Part shown: positions 34,218-43,031 of the stretch, piece after piece
Numbering within the stretch: position 1 is the stretch's first letter
Layout: each line of letters opens with the position of its first letter
Origin: Bacteroidota bacterium
GTDB lineage: Bacteria; Bacteroidota; Bacteroidia; Chitinophagales; Chitinophagaceae
Assembly: GCA_020161435.1 (NCBI GenBank)
Contig: JAIUNV010000001.1
Span: forward strand, 682,001-746,000
Direction: 5' to 3'
DNA: 64,000 nucleotides
Notes under the pieces: generated by a model
The model's input: the letters and a program-made list of their open reading frames with translations, nothing else
Databases searched by the model: none
Told to the model about the DNA's origin: nothing
Made by a program: the position numbers and the translations under genes

Positions 34218-35765
34218 GTGAACAAAGAACTAATTATTAATGCAGCACCACAGGGGGTTGAAATTGCATTACTCGAAGACAAAAAACTGGTAGAACTACA
34301 CCGCGAAAACACCGAAAATCCCTTTGGTGTCGGCGATTTGTACCTTGGCAAAGTAAAAAAACTGATGCCAGGCCTCAATGCAGCTTTTGTAGATGTAGGT
34401 TTTGAAAAAGACGCTTTTTTGCACTACACCGATTTGAGTCCATACGCCAAAAGCCTGCTCAAGATCACCCAGATTTGCCAGGAATGGAAAGCCAAAGAAC
34501 CTTACGATTTCAGCCGGTTTAATGTAGAACCCGAAATTGTAAAAACAGGGAAAATAACCGAAGTGCTCAATGGCAAGCCCAATATTTTGGTGCAAATTCT
34601 AAAAGAGCCCATTGCTGCCAAAGGCCCCCGTTTGAGTTGCGAAATTTCGTTGCCCGGTCGTTTTGTGGTGCTTACTCCTTTCAACGACATCGTAGCCGTT
34701 TCCAAAAAAATTCATACCAGCGACGAACGCCGCCGGCTCCAGAAAATTATAGAATCCATCAAGCCCAAAAACTTTGGGGTGATTGTGCGTACTGCTGCAG
34801 AAGGTAAAAACACCGCCGAGCTGCACGACGATCTCAACCAACTGGTAGCTAAGTGGAAACAAATTCAGCAAAACCTGCAAGGCGCAGCTGTACCTTCCAA
34901 AATTTTGAGTGAGCAGGATAAGGCTACGTCTATTCTTCGTGATTTGCTCAGCCCCGATTTCAACCGCATTGTTGTCAATGACAAAAATATTTACAACGAT
35001 ATCCGCCAGTATTTGGTGCGTATTGCACCCGAAAAAGCAGACATCGTACAGTACTATCAAAGTGGCTCACCTGTTTTTGATACTTACGCAGTAACCAAAC
35101 AGGTGAAGGGCTCTTTCGGTAAAACAGTAAGTATGCCCAGTGGCGCTTATCTCATAGTAGAAGCCACAGAAGCACTACACGTAATAGATGTAAACAGCGG
35201 TTACAAAAGCAGCAGCAACAATCAGGAAGAAAACAGCCTGCAGACCAATTTGGAAGCAGCAGAAGAGATAGCCCGCCAGCTACGCCTCCGCGATTTGGGC
35301 GGCATTATTGTGGTTGACTTCATTGATATGAAGCTGCCCGAAAACAAAAAGAAGCTGGCCGATGCCATGGAAGGCTTCATGCGTACCGACCGTGCCCGCC
35401 ACAGTATTTTGCCCATCAGCCGTTTTGGATTGATGCAAATTACCCGCCAGCGGATGAAGCCCGAGGTAGACATTAAAACCGATGAGCTGTGCCCCAGCTG
35501 CGGTGGCTCAGGTAAAATCAGCAGTACACTGGTACTGGAAGATGAGATTCGCAAGAACCTCGACTACCTCATTACACACGGCCACAAAAACCTGGTGTTA
35601 ATGGTGCATCCAATTATGGCGGCCTATTTGCAAAAAGGTTTTCCCAGCAAGCGGATGCAGTGGAGCCTCAAACACAAACAATGGATTAAAATTCAGGAAA
35701 GCAATACGCTGCACCTGGTTGATTTCAAGTTCCTCGATCAGGACCATGAAGAAATAAAGCTGTAA
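34218..35765 (+). CDS. rng: ribonuclease E/G family protein
   Basis: A 515-residue RNase G-like endonuclease for rRNA and mRNA processing. The best start is the GTG at 34218, giving MNKELIINAAPQGVEIALLE, the usual family N-terminus; a TTG nine bases upstream is the only nearby alternative in frame. The S1 domain (VGDLYLGKVKKLMPGLNAAF, VDVGFEKDAFLHYTDL) comes first, then the RNase-H-like and DNase-I-like parts with the magnesium aspartates in HVIDVNSGYKSS and GGIIVVDFIDM, and the zinc-link CPSCGGSGKI near residue 425. It lies alone between two terminators. Confidence 0.95.
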   Translation: MNKELIINAAPQGVEIALLEDKKLVELHRENTENPFGVGDLYLGKVKKLMPGLNAAFVDVGFEKDAFLHYTDLSPYAKSLLKITQICQEWKAKEPYDFSRFNVEPEIVKTGKITEVLNGKPNILVQILKEPIAAKGPRLSCEISLPGRFVVLTPFNDIVAVSKKIHTSDERRRLQKIIESIKPKNFGVIVRTAAEGKNTAELHDDLNQLVAKWKQIQQNLQGAAVPSKILSEQDKATSILRDLLSPDFNRIVVNDKNIYNDIRQYLVRIAPEKADIVQYYQSGSPVFDTYAVTKQVKGSFGKTVSMPSGAYLIVEATEALHVIDVNSGYKSSSNNQEENSLQTNLEAAEEIARQLRLRDLGGIIVVDFIDMKLPENKKKLADAMEGFMRTDRARHSILPISRFGLMQITRQRMKPEVDIKTDELCPSCGGSGKISSTLVLEDEIRKNLDYLITHGHKNLVLMVHPIMAAYLQKGFPSKRMQWSLKHKQWIKIQESNTLHLVDFKFLDQDHEEIKL

Positions 35766-35791
35766 AAGCGTATTTACTTTCAGCTCAAAAA

Positions 35792-35835
35792 CAACGAGGG
35801 CACAAAGAAGATTAACCTGCTTTGTGCCCTCGTTG
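35792..35835 (-). terminator. terminator between rng and DUF3817
   Basis: CAACGAGGGCACAAAG pairs perfectly with CTTTGTGCCCTCGTTG (16 bp, 12-base loop). A T tract follows on the minus strand (TTTTTGAG), so it ends the DUF3817 transcript and can also serve rng. Confidence 0.8.
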
Positions 35836-35858
35836 CATGTAAACTATCGTGCTTGCAG

Positions 35859-36149
35859 TTATGCTTTCGACTGCAGGTACTTGTGAAACCAAAATGGCCC
35901 GAATGGAACCACCGATGCAGCGCAGGCCAATACAAATGTCCGCATACTCCAGTTAAAGGTTTCTTTACAGAGATAAGCTACAGCTAAGTAGCCCACAAAC
36001 AATACACCATGCGCCATGCCTACTATGGAAACGGCTTTGGGCATGCCCGCCATATACTTGAGTGGCATGGCTATTCCCAGCAATACAATAAATGAAATGG
36101 CTTCTGCCAACCCGACGGCGTAAAAAATTTTGTTGAGGCTTTGCTTCAT
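35859..36149 (-). CDS. DUF3817 small integral membrane protein
   Basis: A 96-residue protein starting at the ATG 36147-36149 (MKQSLNKIFYAVGLAEAISF). It has three hydrophobic segments (AEAISFIVLLGIAMPLKY, SIVGMAHGVLFVGYLAVAYL and TFVLACAASVVPFGPFWF) and the GMAHGVLF motif of DUF3817/YdzA-like proteins. No role is known for the family. It lies 34 bp after the lipase gene on the same strand and is probably cotranscribed with it. Confidence 0.85.
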   Translation of the reverse strand: MKQSLNKIFYAVGLAEAISFIVLLGIAMPLKYMAGMPKAVSIVGMAHGVLFVGYLAVAYLCKETFNWSMRTFVLACAASVVPFGPFWFHKYLQSKA

Positions 36150-36182
36150 GATGAAAGAATAATGGCTGCAAATGTGCAGCAT

Positions 36183-37298
36183 TTATTTTGCTGTAGGCAA
36201 TGGGTAGTAGGTATCGAGCAAAAACAGATAAGGTGCCAGCATGTGGTGTACAAAATAATTTTTACCATCAAACACAAACTTGCTGCGGTAAGCATCATTT
36301 GTGGCTAATATAACAGGGTTGCCGGTGGTGGCATAGTTCATGCTGCCTGCCAGCGTGGGTTTGGCAAATCCAGGCAAAGGCTTTGCTGCCAGCTTGTACA
36401 GTTTTTTACCGAGGTATTTTTCAAATCGCCTCGAGGCTTTGTTACTGCTGCGGGTGAGTTTGCCATATACACTGTTGAGAAACAACCGCACCACAAACTT
36501 TTGCTTTCGAATGGAACTCTTGGCATTGCTCAGCGGGTTTACTGCATTGTAATCGTTGATGGTTTGCAGCGACACCGGTGTTTCGGGCACCCAGTCGGCA
36601 TCGATGATCACCCGAAAGCCCATTTGCCCACGGCTTATAAAATCGAAATCATACGCATAGTATTGATTGCCCGGTTTGGGGGCGGCACTTGCATATGTTT
36701 TTAGCCGTACGGCTTTATTCATAGTAGCATAGTGATAGTGCAAAAATGAAGTAGTGAGAAAAGATAACGCACCACCCTGGCTATGGCCCGCTATCATCAG
36801 CTCGTGGTGACCGGCCTGCACCAGGCTATCCAATGTGGGCAGTACTTCTTTCATCAGAAAGCCCACACCTGTGAGCCAACCCACATGCACAGTGGCTTGT
36901 GGATTGTTGGCCAGCTTGTACACAAATGTGTAATCGTTACTCAGCTGCAGGCTACCAGTTGCTGGCACCATGCCAGCGTAAAAATTTTCTAGCCAGCTCT
37001 CCATTTTGTTGACAGTGCCGCGAAGTTGCAGTACCACCACGCCGTCTTTGCGCAGGTAAATGCCACACTTATTATACAAACCAACTTCTTTGGAAATGCG
37101 CAGTGTTCGATAGCTGTCTTTTTCCAACTGCACGGGTGGCGTTTGCTGCATGCTGTCTTTCAGTCCATAAAACTGAAGCCACAGCATGTCGGCATATTCC
37201 TTCCTGTCGAAACCTGGTTGTAATTGTTGTGCCAGCAGTGGCTGACACGATAACAGCACTGCTATTAAAAATGCATAGCGACGAAAAGGGGTGAGCAT
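36183..37298 (-). CDS. secreted class 3 lipase family protein
   Basis: A 371-residue exported alpha/beta hydrolase. From the ATG at 37296-37298 it has a signal peptide (MLTPFRRYAFLIAVLLSCQPL, cut after LLAQ). The Lipase_3 core shows GVVVLQLRGTVNKMESWLEN (oxyanion strand), the nucleophile elbow MIAGHSQGGALSFL (Ser in GHSQG), YASAAPKPGNQYY, a likely catalytic Asp in VIIDADWVPETP and a likely His in NYFVHHMLAPYLF. It should hydrolyse lipids or other esters outside the cytoplasm; the natural substrate is unknown. Confidence 0.85.
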   Translation of the reverse strand: MLTPFRRYAFLIAVLLSCQPLLAQQLQPGFDRKEYADMLWLQFYGLKDSMQQTPPVQLEKDSYRTLRISKEVGLYNKCGIYLRKDGVVVLQLRGTVNKMESWLENFYAGMVPATGSLQLSNDYTFVYKLANNPQATVHVGWLTGVGFLMKEVLPTLDSLVQAGHHELMIAGHSQGGALSFLTTSFLHYHYATMNKAVRLKTYASAAPKPGNQYYAYDFDFISRGQMGFRVIIDADWVPETPVSLQTINDYNAVNPLSNAKSSIRKQKFVVRLFLNSVYGKLTRSSNKASRRFEKYLGKKLYKLAAKPLPGFAKPTLAGSMNYATTGNPVILATNDAYRSKFVFDGKNYFVHHMLAPYLFLLDTYYPLPTAK

Positions 37299-37484
37299 GA
37301 TGTTGTGTTTAGTCAATTAAAATAAAGGATTCTGCGGAGCTGGCAAGGTTTCGTGGTTGCTTATTATTCGACAAATGCGCTGCAGTTTGGGTTCAAATTA
37401 GCTTTGCTTTTGTAAACCGAGTCATTAGAAGCGGTACTTTTACGACTCAAATTGTTTGCGTATAAATCACTTAAAATCTTGCAC

Positions 37485-37874
37485 ATGAAAAAACTGTTGT
37501 TGGCCGCTTTGTTTGCTCTGCCTGTATTGTTTGCCGCTGCACAAGCCAAGCCCGAATGGAAAGAAATGAAAGACTTTCATACGGTAATGAGCCAAACATT
37601 TCACCCCGCTGAAGAAGGTAAACTCGACCCAATTAAGAACCGTATTGGTGAAATGATAGACCTTGCCAAAGCCTGGCAAAAAAGCAACCCGCCTGCTGAG
37701 TTCAATAAGCCTGAAATCAAAGAAAATCTGAACAAGCTGATGAAAGGTGCCAAAGCACTCAACAAGCAGATCAAAGCTGGTGCTGATGATGCTGCCATCA
37801 CCAAGCAACTGACTGCACTGCACGATGTGTATCACGATATCGTTGGTCTTTGCAAAGACGAAGGCAAACACTAA
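37485..37874 (+). CDS. small secreted helical protein (hypothetical)
   Basis: A 129-residue exported protein from the ATG at 37485 (MKKLLLAALFALPVLFAAAQ signal). The mature part is all-helical and Lys-rich, with conserved-looking pieces HTVMSQTFHPAEEGKLDPIK, EMIDLAKAWQKSNPP and the C-terminal TALHDVYHDIVGLCKDEGKH. The size and the terminal His/Cys helix recall four-helix cytochrome b562/c'-like bundles, but there is no CxxCH haem site. The function is unknown; several His residues could bind metal. A bidirectional terminator follows. Confidence 0.7.
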   Translation: MKKLLLAALFALPVLFAAAQAKPEWKEMKDFHTVMSQTFHPAEEGKLDPIKNRIGEMIDLAKAWQKSNPPAEFNKPEIKENLNKLMKGAKALNKQIKAGADDAAITKQLTALHDVYHDIVGLCKDEGKH

Positions 37875-37889
37875 TTCATGTTGCTTTCG

Positions 37890-37929
37890 CATAAAAAAAT
37901 GCACTCCGGTCGGGGTGCATTTTTTTATG
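37890..37929. terminator. bidirectional terminator before adk
   Basis: CATAAAAAAATGCACTCC pairs with GGGGTGCATTTTTTTATG around GGTC, with one G-T pair. A and T runs serve both the plus-strand gene at 37485 and the minus-strand adk. Confidence 0.9.
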
Positions 37930-37945
37930 TAGCTGAATTGGATTG

Positions 37946-38527
37946 TTATGCTTCCAGCAAAGGATCTATGTGGCTGCAAATGCGGCCAAAAATTTCATCG
38001 ATTGTTCCTTCACCTTCTACACGGCTTACTTTATCCTGGTTTTGATAATATCCGGCTACAGGTAAGGTCTCATTTTTGTACACTGCCTGGCGGTTGCGCT
38101 GTATTTCCGGGTCGGCATCATCAAGGCGGCCACTGGTTTTGGCACGGCCTACCAGTCGGTTGATGAGCTCTTCTTCATTCACCATCAAAAACAACACGGC
38201 ATGAATGGCTGTTTTTTTCAGCGTCAGCAGTTTGTCCAGCGCTTCGGCCTGAGCAATGGTGCGGGGAAAGCCATCGAAGAGAAAACCCTTTGCTTCGGGG
38301 TTGGCATCGAGGGCAGAGCTAATCATGCCTACCACTACTTCATCGGGTACCAACTGGCCTTTTTCAATCAGGCTTTTGGCTTCGTTGCCGAGTGGGGTGC
38401 CGGCCTTCATTTCTTTGCGCAGCAGGTCGCCGGTGCTCAAATGAATCAGACCATATTTTTCAATCAGTTTTTCACTTTGGGTGCCTTTGCCGCTACCCGG
38501 AGGGCCAAAAAGAACGAGGTTGAACAT
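37946..38527 (-). CDS. adk: adenylate kinase
   Basis: A 193-residue adenylate kinase (ATP + AMP to 2 ADP). The P-loop GPPGSGKGTQ is at residues 8-17, followed by the AMP site IHLSTGDLLRKEMKAGTPLG, LFDGFPRTIAQAEAL and the Arg pair in RLVGRAKTSGRLDDADPE. It is the short form without the zinc/LID insert, as is common in Bacteroidota. It is divergent from msrB by 136 bp. Confidence 0.96.
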   Translation of the reverse strand: MFNLVLFGPPGSGKGTQSEKLIEKYGLIHLSTGDLLRKEMKAGTPLGNEAKSLIEKGQLVPDEVVVGMISSALDANPEAKGFLFDGFPRTIAQAEALDKLLTLKKTAIHAVLFLMVNEEELINRLVGRAKTSGRLDDADPEIQRNRQAVYKNETLPVAGYYQNQDKVSRVEGEGTIDEIFGRICSHIDPLLEA

Positions 38528-38663
38528 GATGTTTGCGATGCTTGAGCCGCGAATATAACACCGCTTAGGAAATGTTTAACAGACCTTAGTCACCTACAAA
38601 ATTTCTGTTAAGCGTACCTCCATTTATTGAACAGTATTCAATGAGCATTGTAATATTTACAGT

Positions 38664-39242
38664 ATGAAAAACGTAGGCTTACTTTTGGTTTTATCGGTGT
38701 GCTGTTTCAGCTGCTCCTTTTCGCAGGCCGATTCAAAAACCAGTAAATCAGCAAAAATGGAAAACGAAAAACCCACGAATAATCCGGTGTACAACCGCGT
38801 AGATAGTGGCAAGGTTAACCTCACCGAGGCCGAATGGAAAAAGATTCTACCGGCTGATGTGTACTACATTGCCCGCCAAAAAGGTACCGAACGCCCCTGG
38901 ACAAGCAAGTTTGAAAACTTCAAAGAAATTGGCACTTATTACTGCCTGGCCTGCGGCAATCCGCTGTTTAAAAGCGATACAAAATTTGACAGCGGTTGCG
39001 GCTGGCCCAGTTTTTACGAGCCCATCAGCAAAGGCGCTATCATTTACACCCCCGACCATTCGCATGGCATGACCCGCACCGAAGTACAGTGTGGCCGGTG
39101 CAAAGCTCACCTGGGCCATGTGTTTGAAGACGGACCGCCACCTACTGGTTTGCGGTATTGCATCAACGGGGTGATTCTTGATTTTGAAAAAGCCAAAGAA
39201 GCCGAAAAGAAGGCGGGTTATAACAAGCCGGCCGGAGAATAA
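38664..39242 (+). CDS. msrB: peptide-methionine (R)-S-oxide reductase, exported
   Basis: A 192-residue MsrB that reduces methionine R-sulfoxide. An N-terminal export signal with several cysteines (MKNVGLLLVLSVCCFSCS) suggests a lipoprotein or periplasmic form. The catalytic domain (about 50-180) has two CxxC zinc pairs (YYCLACGNP near 94 and QCGRCKAHLGHVF near 143), GCGWPSF with a likely resolving Cys, and the catalytic Cys near 166 in GLRYCINGV. A role in repairing oxidised envelope proteins fits the export signal. Confidence 0.93.
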   Translation: MKNVGLLLVLSVCCFSCSFSQADSKTSKSAKMENEKPTNNPVYNRVDSGKVNLTEAEWKKILPADVYYIARQKGTERPWTSKFENFKEIGTYYCLACGNPLFKSDTKFDSGCGWPSFYEPISKGAIIYTPDHSHGMTRTEVQCGRCKAHLGHVFEDGPPPTGLRYCINGVILDFEKAKEAEKKAGYNKPAGE

Positions 39243-39288
39243 TATTCGCAGTGTGGCGAATGGGATAGTGTGTGTGGCGATGAAAAAG

Positions 39289-39316
39289 GGTTCTGTCTTC
39301 GGGCAGGACCTTTTTT
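39289..39316. terminator. terminator between msrB and the truncated membrane gene
   Basis: GGTTCTGTC pairs with GGCAGGACC (two G-T pairs on the plus strand) around a TTCG loop and is followed by TTTTTT; AAAAA precedes it. The G-T pairs favour the plus strand, i.e. msrB termination. Confidence 0.85.
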
Positions 39317-40010
39317 AATACCGGATGCTGTGCGCCATGCATTCAAACACATTAAGAGCTACAGTTGCCGCCTGTTCGTTTTTCCATTGTTTGGCATCAT
39401 TGTAAGCCAAAGGCTTCGTGCCAATATTACCATACAATGCAGCCACGCAAATCAACAGGGTTAGGCCTTGCCAAAACATACGCATGGTTTTATTGTCGCT
39501 GCCTTTTTTTACCCCAATCACATGGTGTAGCAAGCGGTGTAGCAAATACATGAGCCAGCCGCCTATGCCAATGAGTAACAGTATAATGACCCACGGCGCA
39601 TCGGTCATTAGCTTTTTATCTGCCGCTTGCTGGCGGATGAGTTCGTGAAAGGTTTCGCCGCTGGCATGCTGGTTGTAGGCAATGAGGTTGGCTACATCAA
39701 AGCCGTACAATAAGAGAAGGAGCGAACTGAAAATGGTAAAAACGATGATGCCAAACTTTTTGCCGGCACTGCTTTTAAACAAATGCAATGAACCGCTAAA
39801 ACTGGCCAGCAACACGGGAAATGTAAACAGGCTTACATAACGCAAATCGTACTTGAAACCCAGCCACAACAATTGACCCACACTGGCTGGCGCCGGCTCG
39901 GGGGCAAACAATGCAAGTACAAACAATCGGTAAGCCATCATGAGCAACAGCATCACCAGCATAGTAGCCAGTATCCACGCTATTGACTTTGGCATTTTAA
40001 GCATAGACAT
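39315..40010 (-). CDS. membrane protein resembling the N-terminal domain of LTA-synthase/sulfatase proteins, no catalytic domain
   Basis: A 231-residue protein with five hydrophobic segments (AWILATMLVMLLLMMAYRLF, VSLFTFPVLLASFSGSL, FGIIVFTIFSSLLLLLYGFD, APWVIILLLIGIGGWLMYL and FWQGLTLLICVAALYGNIG). The order GFKYDLRYVS, then YGFDVANLIAYNQHASGETF, then GTKPLAYNDAKQW and ATVALNVFECMAHSIRY parallels the membrane half of LTA-synthase-like sulfatase-fold proteins, where the last segment directly precedes the catalytic domain. Here a stop follows at once and msrB lies 72 bp away, so the catalytic half is missing. It may be a remnant or a domain that works alone. The start (ATG at 40008-40010, or 40004) is uncertain by two codons. 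Confidence 0.6.
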   Translation of the reverse strand: MSMLKMPKSIAWILATMLVMLLLMMAYRLFVLALFAPEPAPASVGQLLWLGFKYDLRYVSLFTFPVLLASFSGSLHLFKSSAGKKFGIIVFTIFSSLLLLLYGFDVANLIAYNQHASGETFHELIRQQAADKKLMTDAPWVIILLLIGIGGWLMYLLHRLLHHVIGVKKGSDNKTMRMFWQGLTLLICVAALYGNIGTKPLAYNDAKQWKNEQAATVALNVFECMAHSIRY

Positions 40011-40075
40011 CCGCACAAATGTACGTGCATTGCCATATGCCAGCCCTTGCCTTTTTGATGAGTGCAACAACACAG

Positions 40076-40091
40076 ACTAACGATTGTTAGT
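40076..40091. promoter_or_regulatory. TetR-type palindrome upstream of paaZ
   Basis: ACTAAC-GATT-GTTAGT is a perfect 6-bp inverted repeat ending 29 bp before the paaZ ATG. The core CTAACGATTGTTAG differs at one base from the CNAACGNNCGTTNG sites I recall for PaaR, the TetR repressor of phenylacetate genes. Confidence 0.5.
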
Positions 40092-40120
40092 TTTATTATT
40101 GCACTTCAATTGCTTGCCTT

Positions 40121-42169
40121 ATGAAAACGCTGCACAACTATGTACTTGGCCAATGGATACCAGGCGATGGCGATGGTCAGCTGCTGTACAATGCAGTAAC
40201 CAATGAGCCTATTGCCACGGCTTCTACCAAAGGCATTCCTTTTGCCGATGTACTACAGTACGGCCGATCTGTAGGTAATCCTGCCCTGCGCAACATGACT
40301 TTTCACGAACGTGGATTGATGCTGAAAGCCCTGGCCCTGTACCTGCGGGAGCACCTGGATGAATTGTACGCCATCAGCTACCAAACCGGTGCCACCCGTG
40401 CCGATAGCTGGGTAGATATTGAAGGTGGTATCGGCAATTTGTTTGCCAATGCCAGCCTGCGGCGTAAGCTGGGCAATGAATCTTTTTACGCTGAAGGTGA
40501 AACACATTTGCTGGGTAAAAACGGCACTTTCATCGGGCAGCATTTGCTGGTGCCCAAAGAGGGTGTGGCCATTCATATCAACGCCTTCAACTTTCCGGTG
40601 TGGGGCATGCTGGAGAAAATTGCTGTCAACCTGTTGGCGGGTATGCCTGCAGTTGTAAAGCCGGCAACCGTTACCTCCTTTTTGACCGAGGCCGTGGTGC
40701 AAAAAATCATTGCCAGCGGCATATTGCCAGCGGGTGCATTACAGTTGCTTTGCGGTAGCGCCGGCGACATGCTCAATCATACCACATTTCAGGATGTGGT
40801 TACGTTTACCGGTTCTGCCAGCACTGGCATGATGCTGAAATCAAATCCGCACATCTTGCAGGAAACTGTTCCCTTTACCATGGAAGCGGATTCGCTGAAC
40901 TGCATGGTATTGGGTGAAGACGTAACACCGGAGATGCCCGAGTGGGATTTGTTTGTAAAAGAAGTACGCAAAGAAATGACGCTAAAAGCCGGGCAGCGAT
41001 GCACCGGTGTCCGCCGCATTTTTGTGCCTGCCAATAAGCTGGAAGCGGTACAACAATCATTGGCCAAAGCACTGGCTCAAACGGTGATTGGCAATCCGCT
41101 GAATGACAAAGTACGCATGGGCTCTCTCGCCGGACAATCGCAACGGCAAGAAGTGAAAGCACAGGTACAAACACTAATGCAACATGCCAGCATAGCCTAC
41201 GGCACTTTGGATGATATTGATGTAGTAGATGCCAATGGAACGGTAGGCGCATTTATGAGTCCGCTCTTGCTGCTGAATACGCAACCTTTCGATGCCAGCG
41301 AAGTACACGATGTTGAAGCTTTTGGTCCCGTAAGTACCTTGATGCCTTATAATGGTTTAGACGAAGCCATTGCACTCAGTAAAATGGGGAAGGGCTCATT
41401 GGTTTCTACCATTGTTACGGCCAATCCTTCCATTGCCCGCAAATATGTGATTGGTGCTGGTACGCACCACGGCCGCATATTGGTGCTGAATGCTGAATGC
41501 GCCAAAGAAAACACCGGACATGGAAGCCCGTTGCCATTGCTGGTGCATGGCGGCCCCGGCCGTGCCGGTGGTGGTGAAGAAATGGGCGGCTTGCGTGGCG
41601 TAAAGCATTACATGCAAAGGCTTGCAGTACAAGGTTCTCCCAATATGCTTACAGCAGTCACCGGTCAATACCAACCCGGTGCCGACGGGCAGCACTCAAC
41701 AGTGCATCCGTTCACCAAATACTTTGAAGAACTCAGCGTAGGCGACCAGCTCATTACCGAGCCTCGCCTGATTACTGCTGAAGACATTACCGCCTTTGCC
41801 GATTTGAGTGGCGATCATTTTTATGCTCACCTTACCAATACCGATTTTGCTGATACCATGTTTACCGGCCAGGTGGCACATGGCTATTTTATTATGAGTG
41901 CAGCTGCCGGTTTGTTTGTCGAGAGCTATCAAAAAAATCCGGTGTTGCTCAATTATGGTATTGATGAATTGCGTTTTACCAAACCTGTGTATCCCGGTGC
42001 CAGCGTGTACGTTCGTTTTACTTGTAAAGAAAAACTGCCGCAAGAAAAACGGGAAGCAACCGACATACCAAGAGGCATCGTAAAATGGTATGTAGAAATA
42101 CTGGATGAGCTCAATGAGATTGTGGGTGTGGCTACTATTTTAACCATGGTAAGAAAGCGGGAAGAATAA
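40121..42169 (+). CDS. paaZ: bifunctional PaaZ: oxepin-CoA hydrolase / semialdehyde dehydrogenase
   Basis: A 682-residue fusion that opens the oxepin-CoA ring and oxidises the resulting aldehyde in aerobic phenylacetate breakdown. The aldehyde dehydrogenase half (about 1-520) has AIHINAFNFPVWGMLEKIAV, VVTFTGSASTGMML, the general-base Glu in FTMEADSLNCMVLGED and the nucleophile Cys in LKAGQRCTGVRRIFVP. The MaoC-type hydratase half (about 545-682) contains FADLSGDHFYAHLTNTDFAD, VAHGYFIMSAAAGLFV and a KPVYPGASVYVRF strand. Length and domain order are as in the family. paaABCDE and paaK are not in the window. The enoyl-CoA hydratase gene follows by 88 bp, and a TetR-like palindrome lies upstream. 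Confidence 0.94.
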   Translation: MKTLHNYVLGQWIPGDGDGQLLYNAVTNEPIATASTKGIPFADVLQYGRSVGNPALRNMTFHERGLMLKALALYLREHLDELYAISYQTGATRADSWVDIEGGIGNLFANASLRRKLGNESFYAEGETHLLGKNGTFIGQHLLVPKEGVAIHINAFNFPVWGMLEKIAVNLLAGMPAVVKPATVTSFLTEAVVQKIIASGILPAGALQLLCGSAGDMLNHTTFQDVVTFTGSASTGMMLKSNPHILQETVPFTMEADSLNCMVLGEDVTPEMPEWDLFVKEVRKEMTLKAGQRCTGVRRIFVPANKLEAVQQSLAKALAQTVIGNPLNDKVRMGSLAGQSQRQEVKAQVQTLMQHASIAYGTLDDIDVVDANGTVGAFMSPLLLLNTQPFDASEVHDVEAFGPVSTLMPYNGLDEAIALSKMGKGSLVSTIVTANPSIARKYVIGAGTHHGRILVLNAECAKENTGHGSPLPLLVHGGPGRAGGGEEMGGLRGVKHYMQRLAVQGSPNMLTAVTGQYQPGADGQHSTVHPFTKYFEELSVGDQLITEPRLITAEDITAFADLSGDHFYAHLTNTDFADTMFTGQVAHGYFIMSAAAGLFVESYQKNPVLLNYGIDELRFTKPVYPGASVYVRFTCKEKLPQEKREATDIPRGIVKWYVEILDELNEIVGVATILTMVRKREE

Positions 42170-42202
42170 CCTGAAGCAGGCGAGTGAGACAGCATTGCCT
42201 GC

Positions 42203-42210
42203 TACCTTTG
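42203..42210 (+). promoter_or_regulatory. Bacteroidota -7 element before the enoyl-CoA hydratase gene
   Basis: TACCTTTG matches TAnnTTTG, 47 bp before the ATG at 42258. The gene may therefore have its own promoter besides any read-through from paaZ. Confidence 0.4.
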
Positions 42211-42257
42211 TATTGTAAATAACGATTGCTGTTGAGCAATCCTAAATGCTTGCCATT

Positions 42258-43031
42258 ATGACTACTTCATCACAAGCTGGCGTGAGGTATCACGTGCACA
42301 ATCATATTGCTACCGTTCAGTTTCAGCATCCGCAGAGCAACTCATTGCCTGCACATCTGCTCAATCAGTTGGCGCAAACATTTCATGCCTTGGGCAATGA
42401 TGATGACTGCCGTGTGATTATTCTACAAAGCGAAGGCGGGAAAGCCTTTTGTGCCGGTGCTTCTTTCGATGAATTGATGGCCATACAAACCGAAGCAGAA
42501 GGGCTGCAATTTTTCAGCGGGTTTGCCCATGTTATCAATGCCATGCGTAAATGCAATAAGCTTATCATTGGTCGCATTCAGGGCAAATGTGTAGGCGGTG
42601 GTGTAGGTCTGGCTGCTGCTTGTGATTATGCCATTGCGCATCATTCGGCCGATGTAAAACTGAGTGAGCTGGCCGTGGGCATTGGCCCTTTTGTGGTGGG
42701 CCCTGCGGTAGAAAGAAAAATGGGTACATCAGCTTTTTCTCAACTGGCCATTGATGCCGGCAAATGGCGCAATGCCGAATGGGCCAAGCACAAAGGCTTG
42801 TTTGCCGAAGTGTACGACAACCTGGAAGATGTGGACGAAGCGGTGCATCATTTGGCCGATACGCTGGCACACAGCAGCCCGCAGGCCATGGCCGAAATGA
42901 AGGCGATGTTTTGGAAGGGTACCGAGCATTGGGATATCCTGCTTCGGGAAAGAGCCGCCATTAGTGGCAGGCTGGTGCTCAGCGATTTTACCCGCAAAGC
43001 CATTGCCGGTTTTAAGGCTGCCCGCAAATGA
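42258..43031 (+). CDS. enoyl-CoA hydratase/isomerase family protein
   Basis: A 257-residue crotonase-fold protein from the ATG at 42258; an in-frame ATG at 42246 is an alternative. The CoA and oxyanion regions are QSEGGKAFCAGASFDELMAI and GRIQGKCVGGGVGLAAACDY, and the second acidic region is LSELAVGIGPFVVGPAVERK. Its place behind paaZ suggests the phenylacetate pathway (PaaF, PaaG or a related step). The sequence alone does not separate hydratase from isomerase. Confidence 0.88.
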   Translation: MTTSSQAGVRYHVHNHIATVQFQHPQSNSLPAHLLNQLAQTFHALGNDDDCRVIILQSEGGKAFCAGASFDELMAIQTEAEGLQFFSGFAHVINAMRKCNKLIIGRIQGKCVGGGVGLAAACDYAIAHHSADVKLSELAVGIGPFVVGPAVERKMGTSAFSQLAIDAGKWRNAEWAKHKGLFAEVYDNLEDVDEAVHHLADTLAHSSPQAMAEMKAMFWKGTEHWDILLRERAAISGRLVLSDFTRKAIAGFKAARK

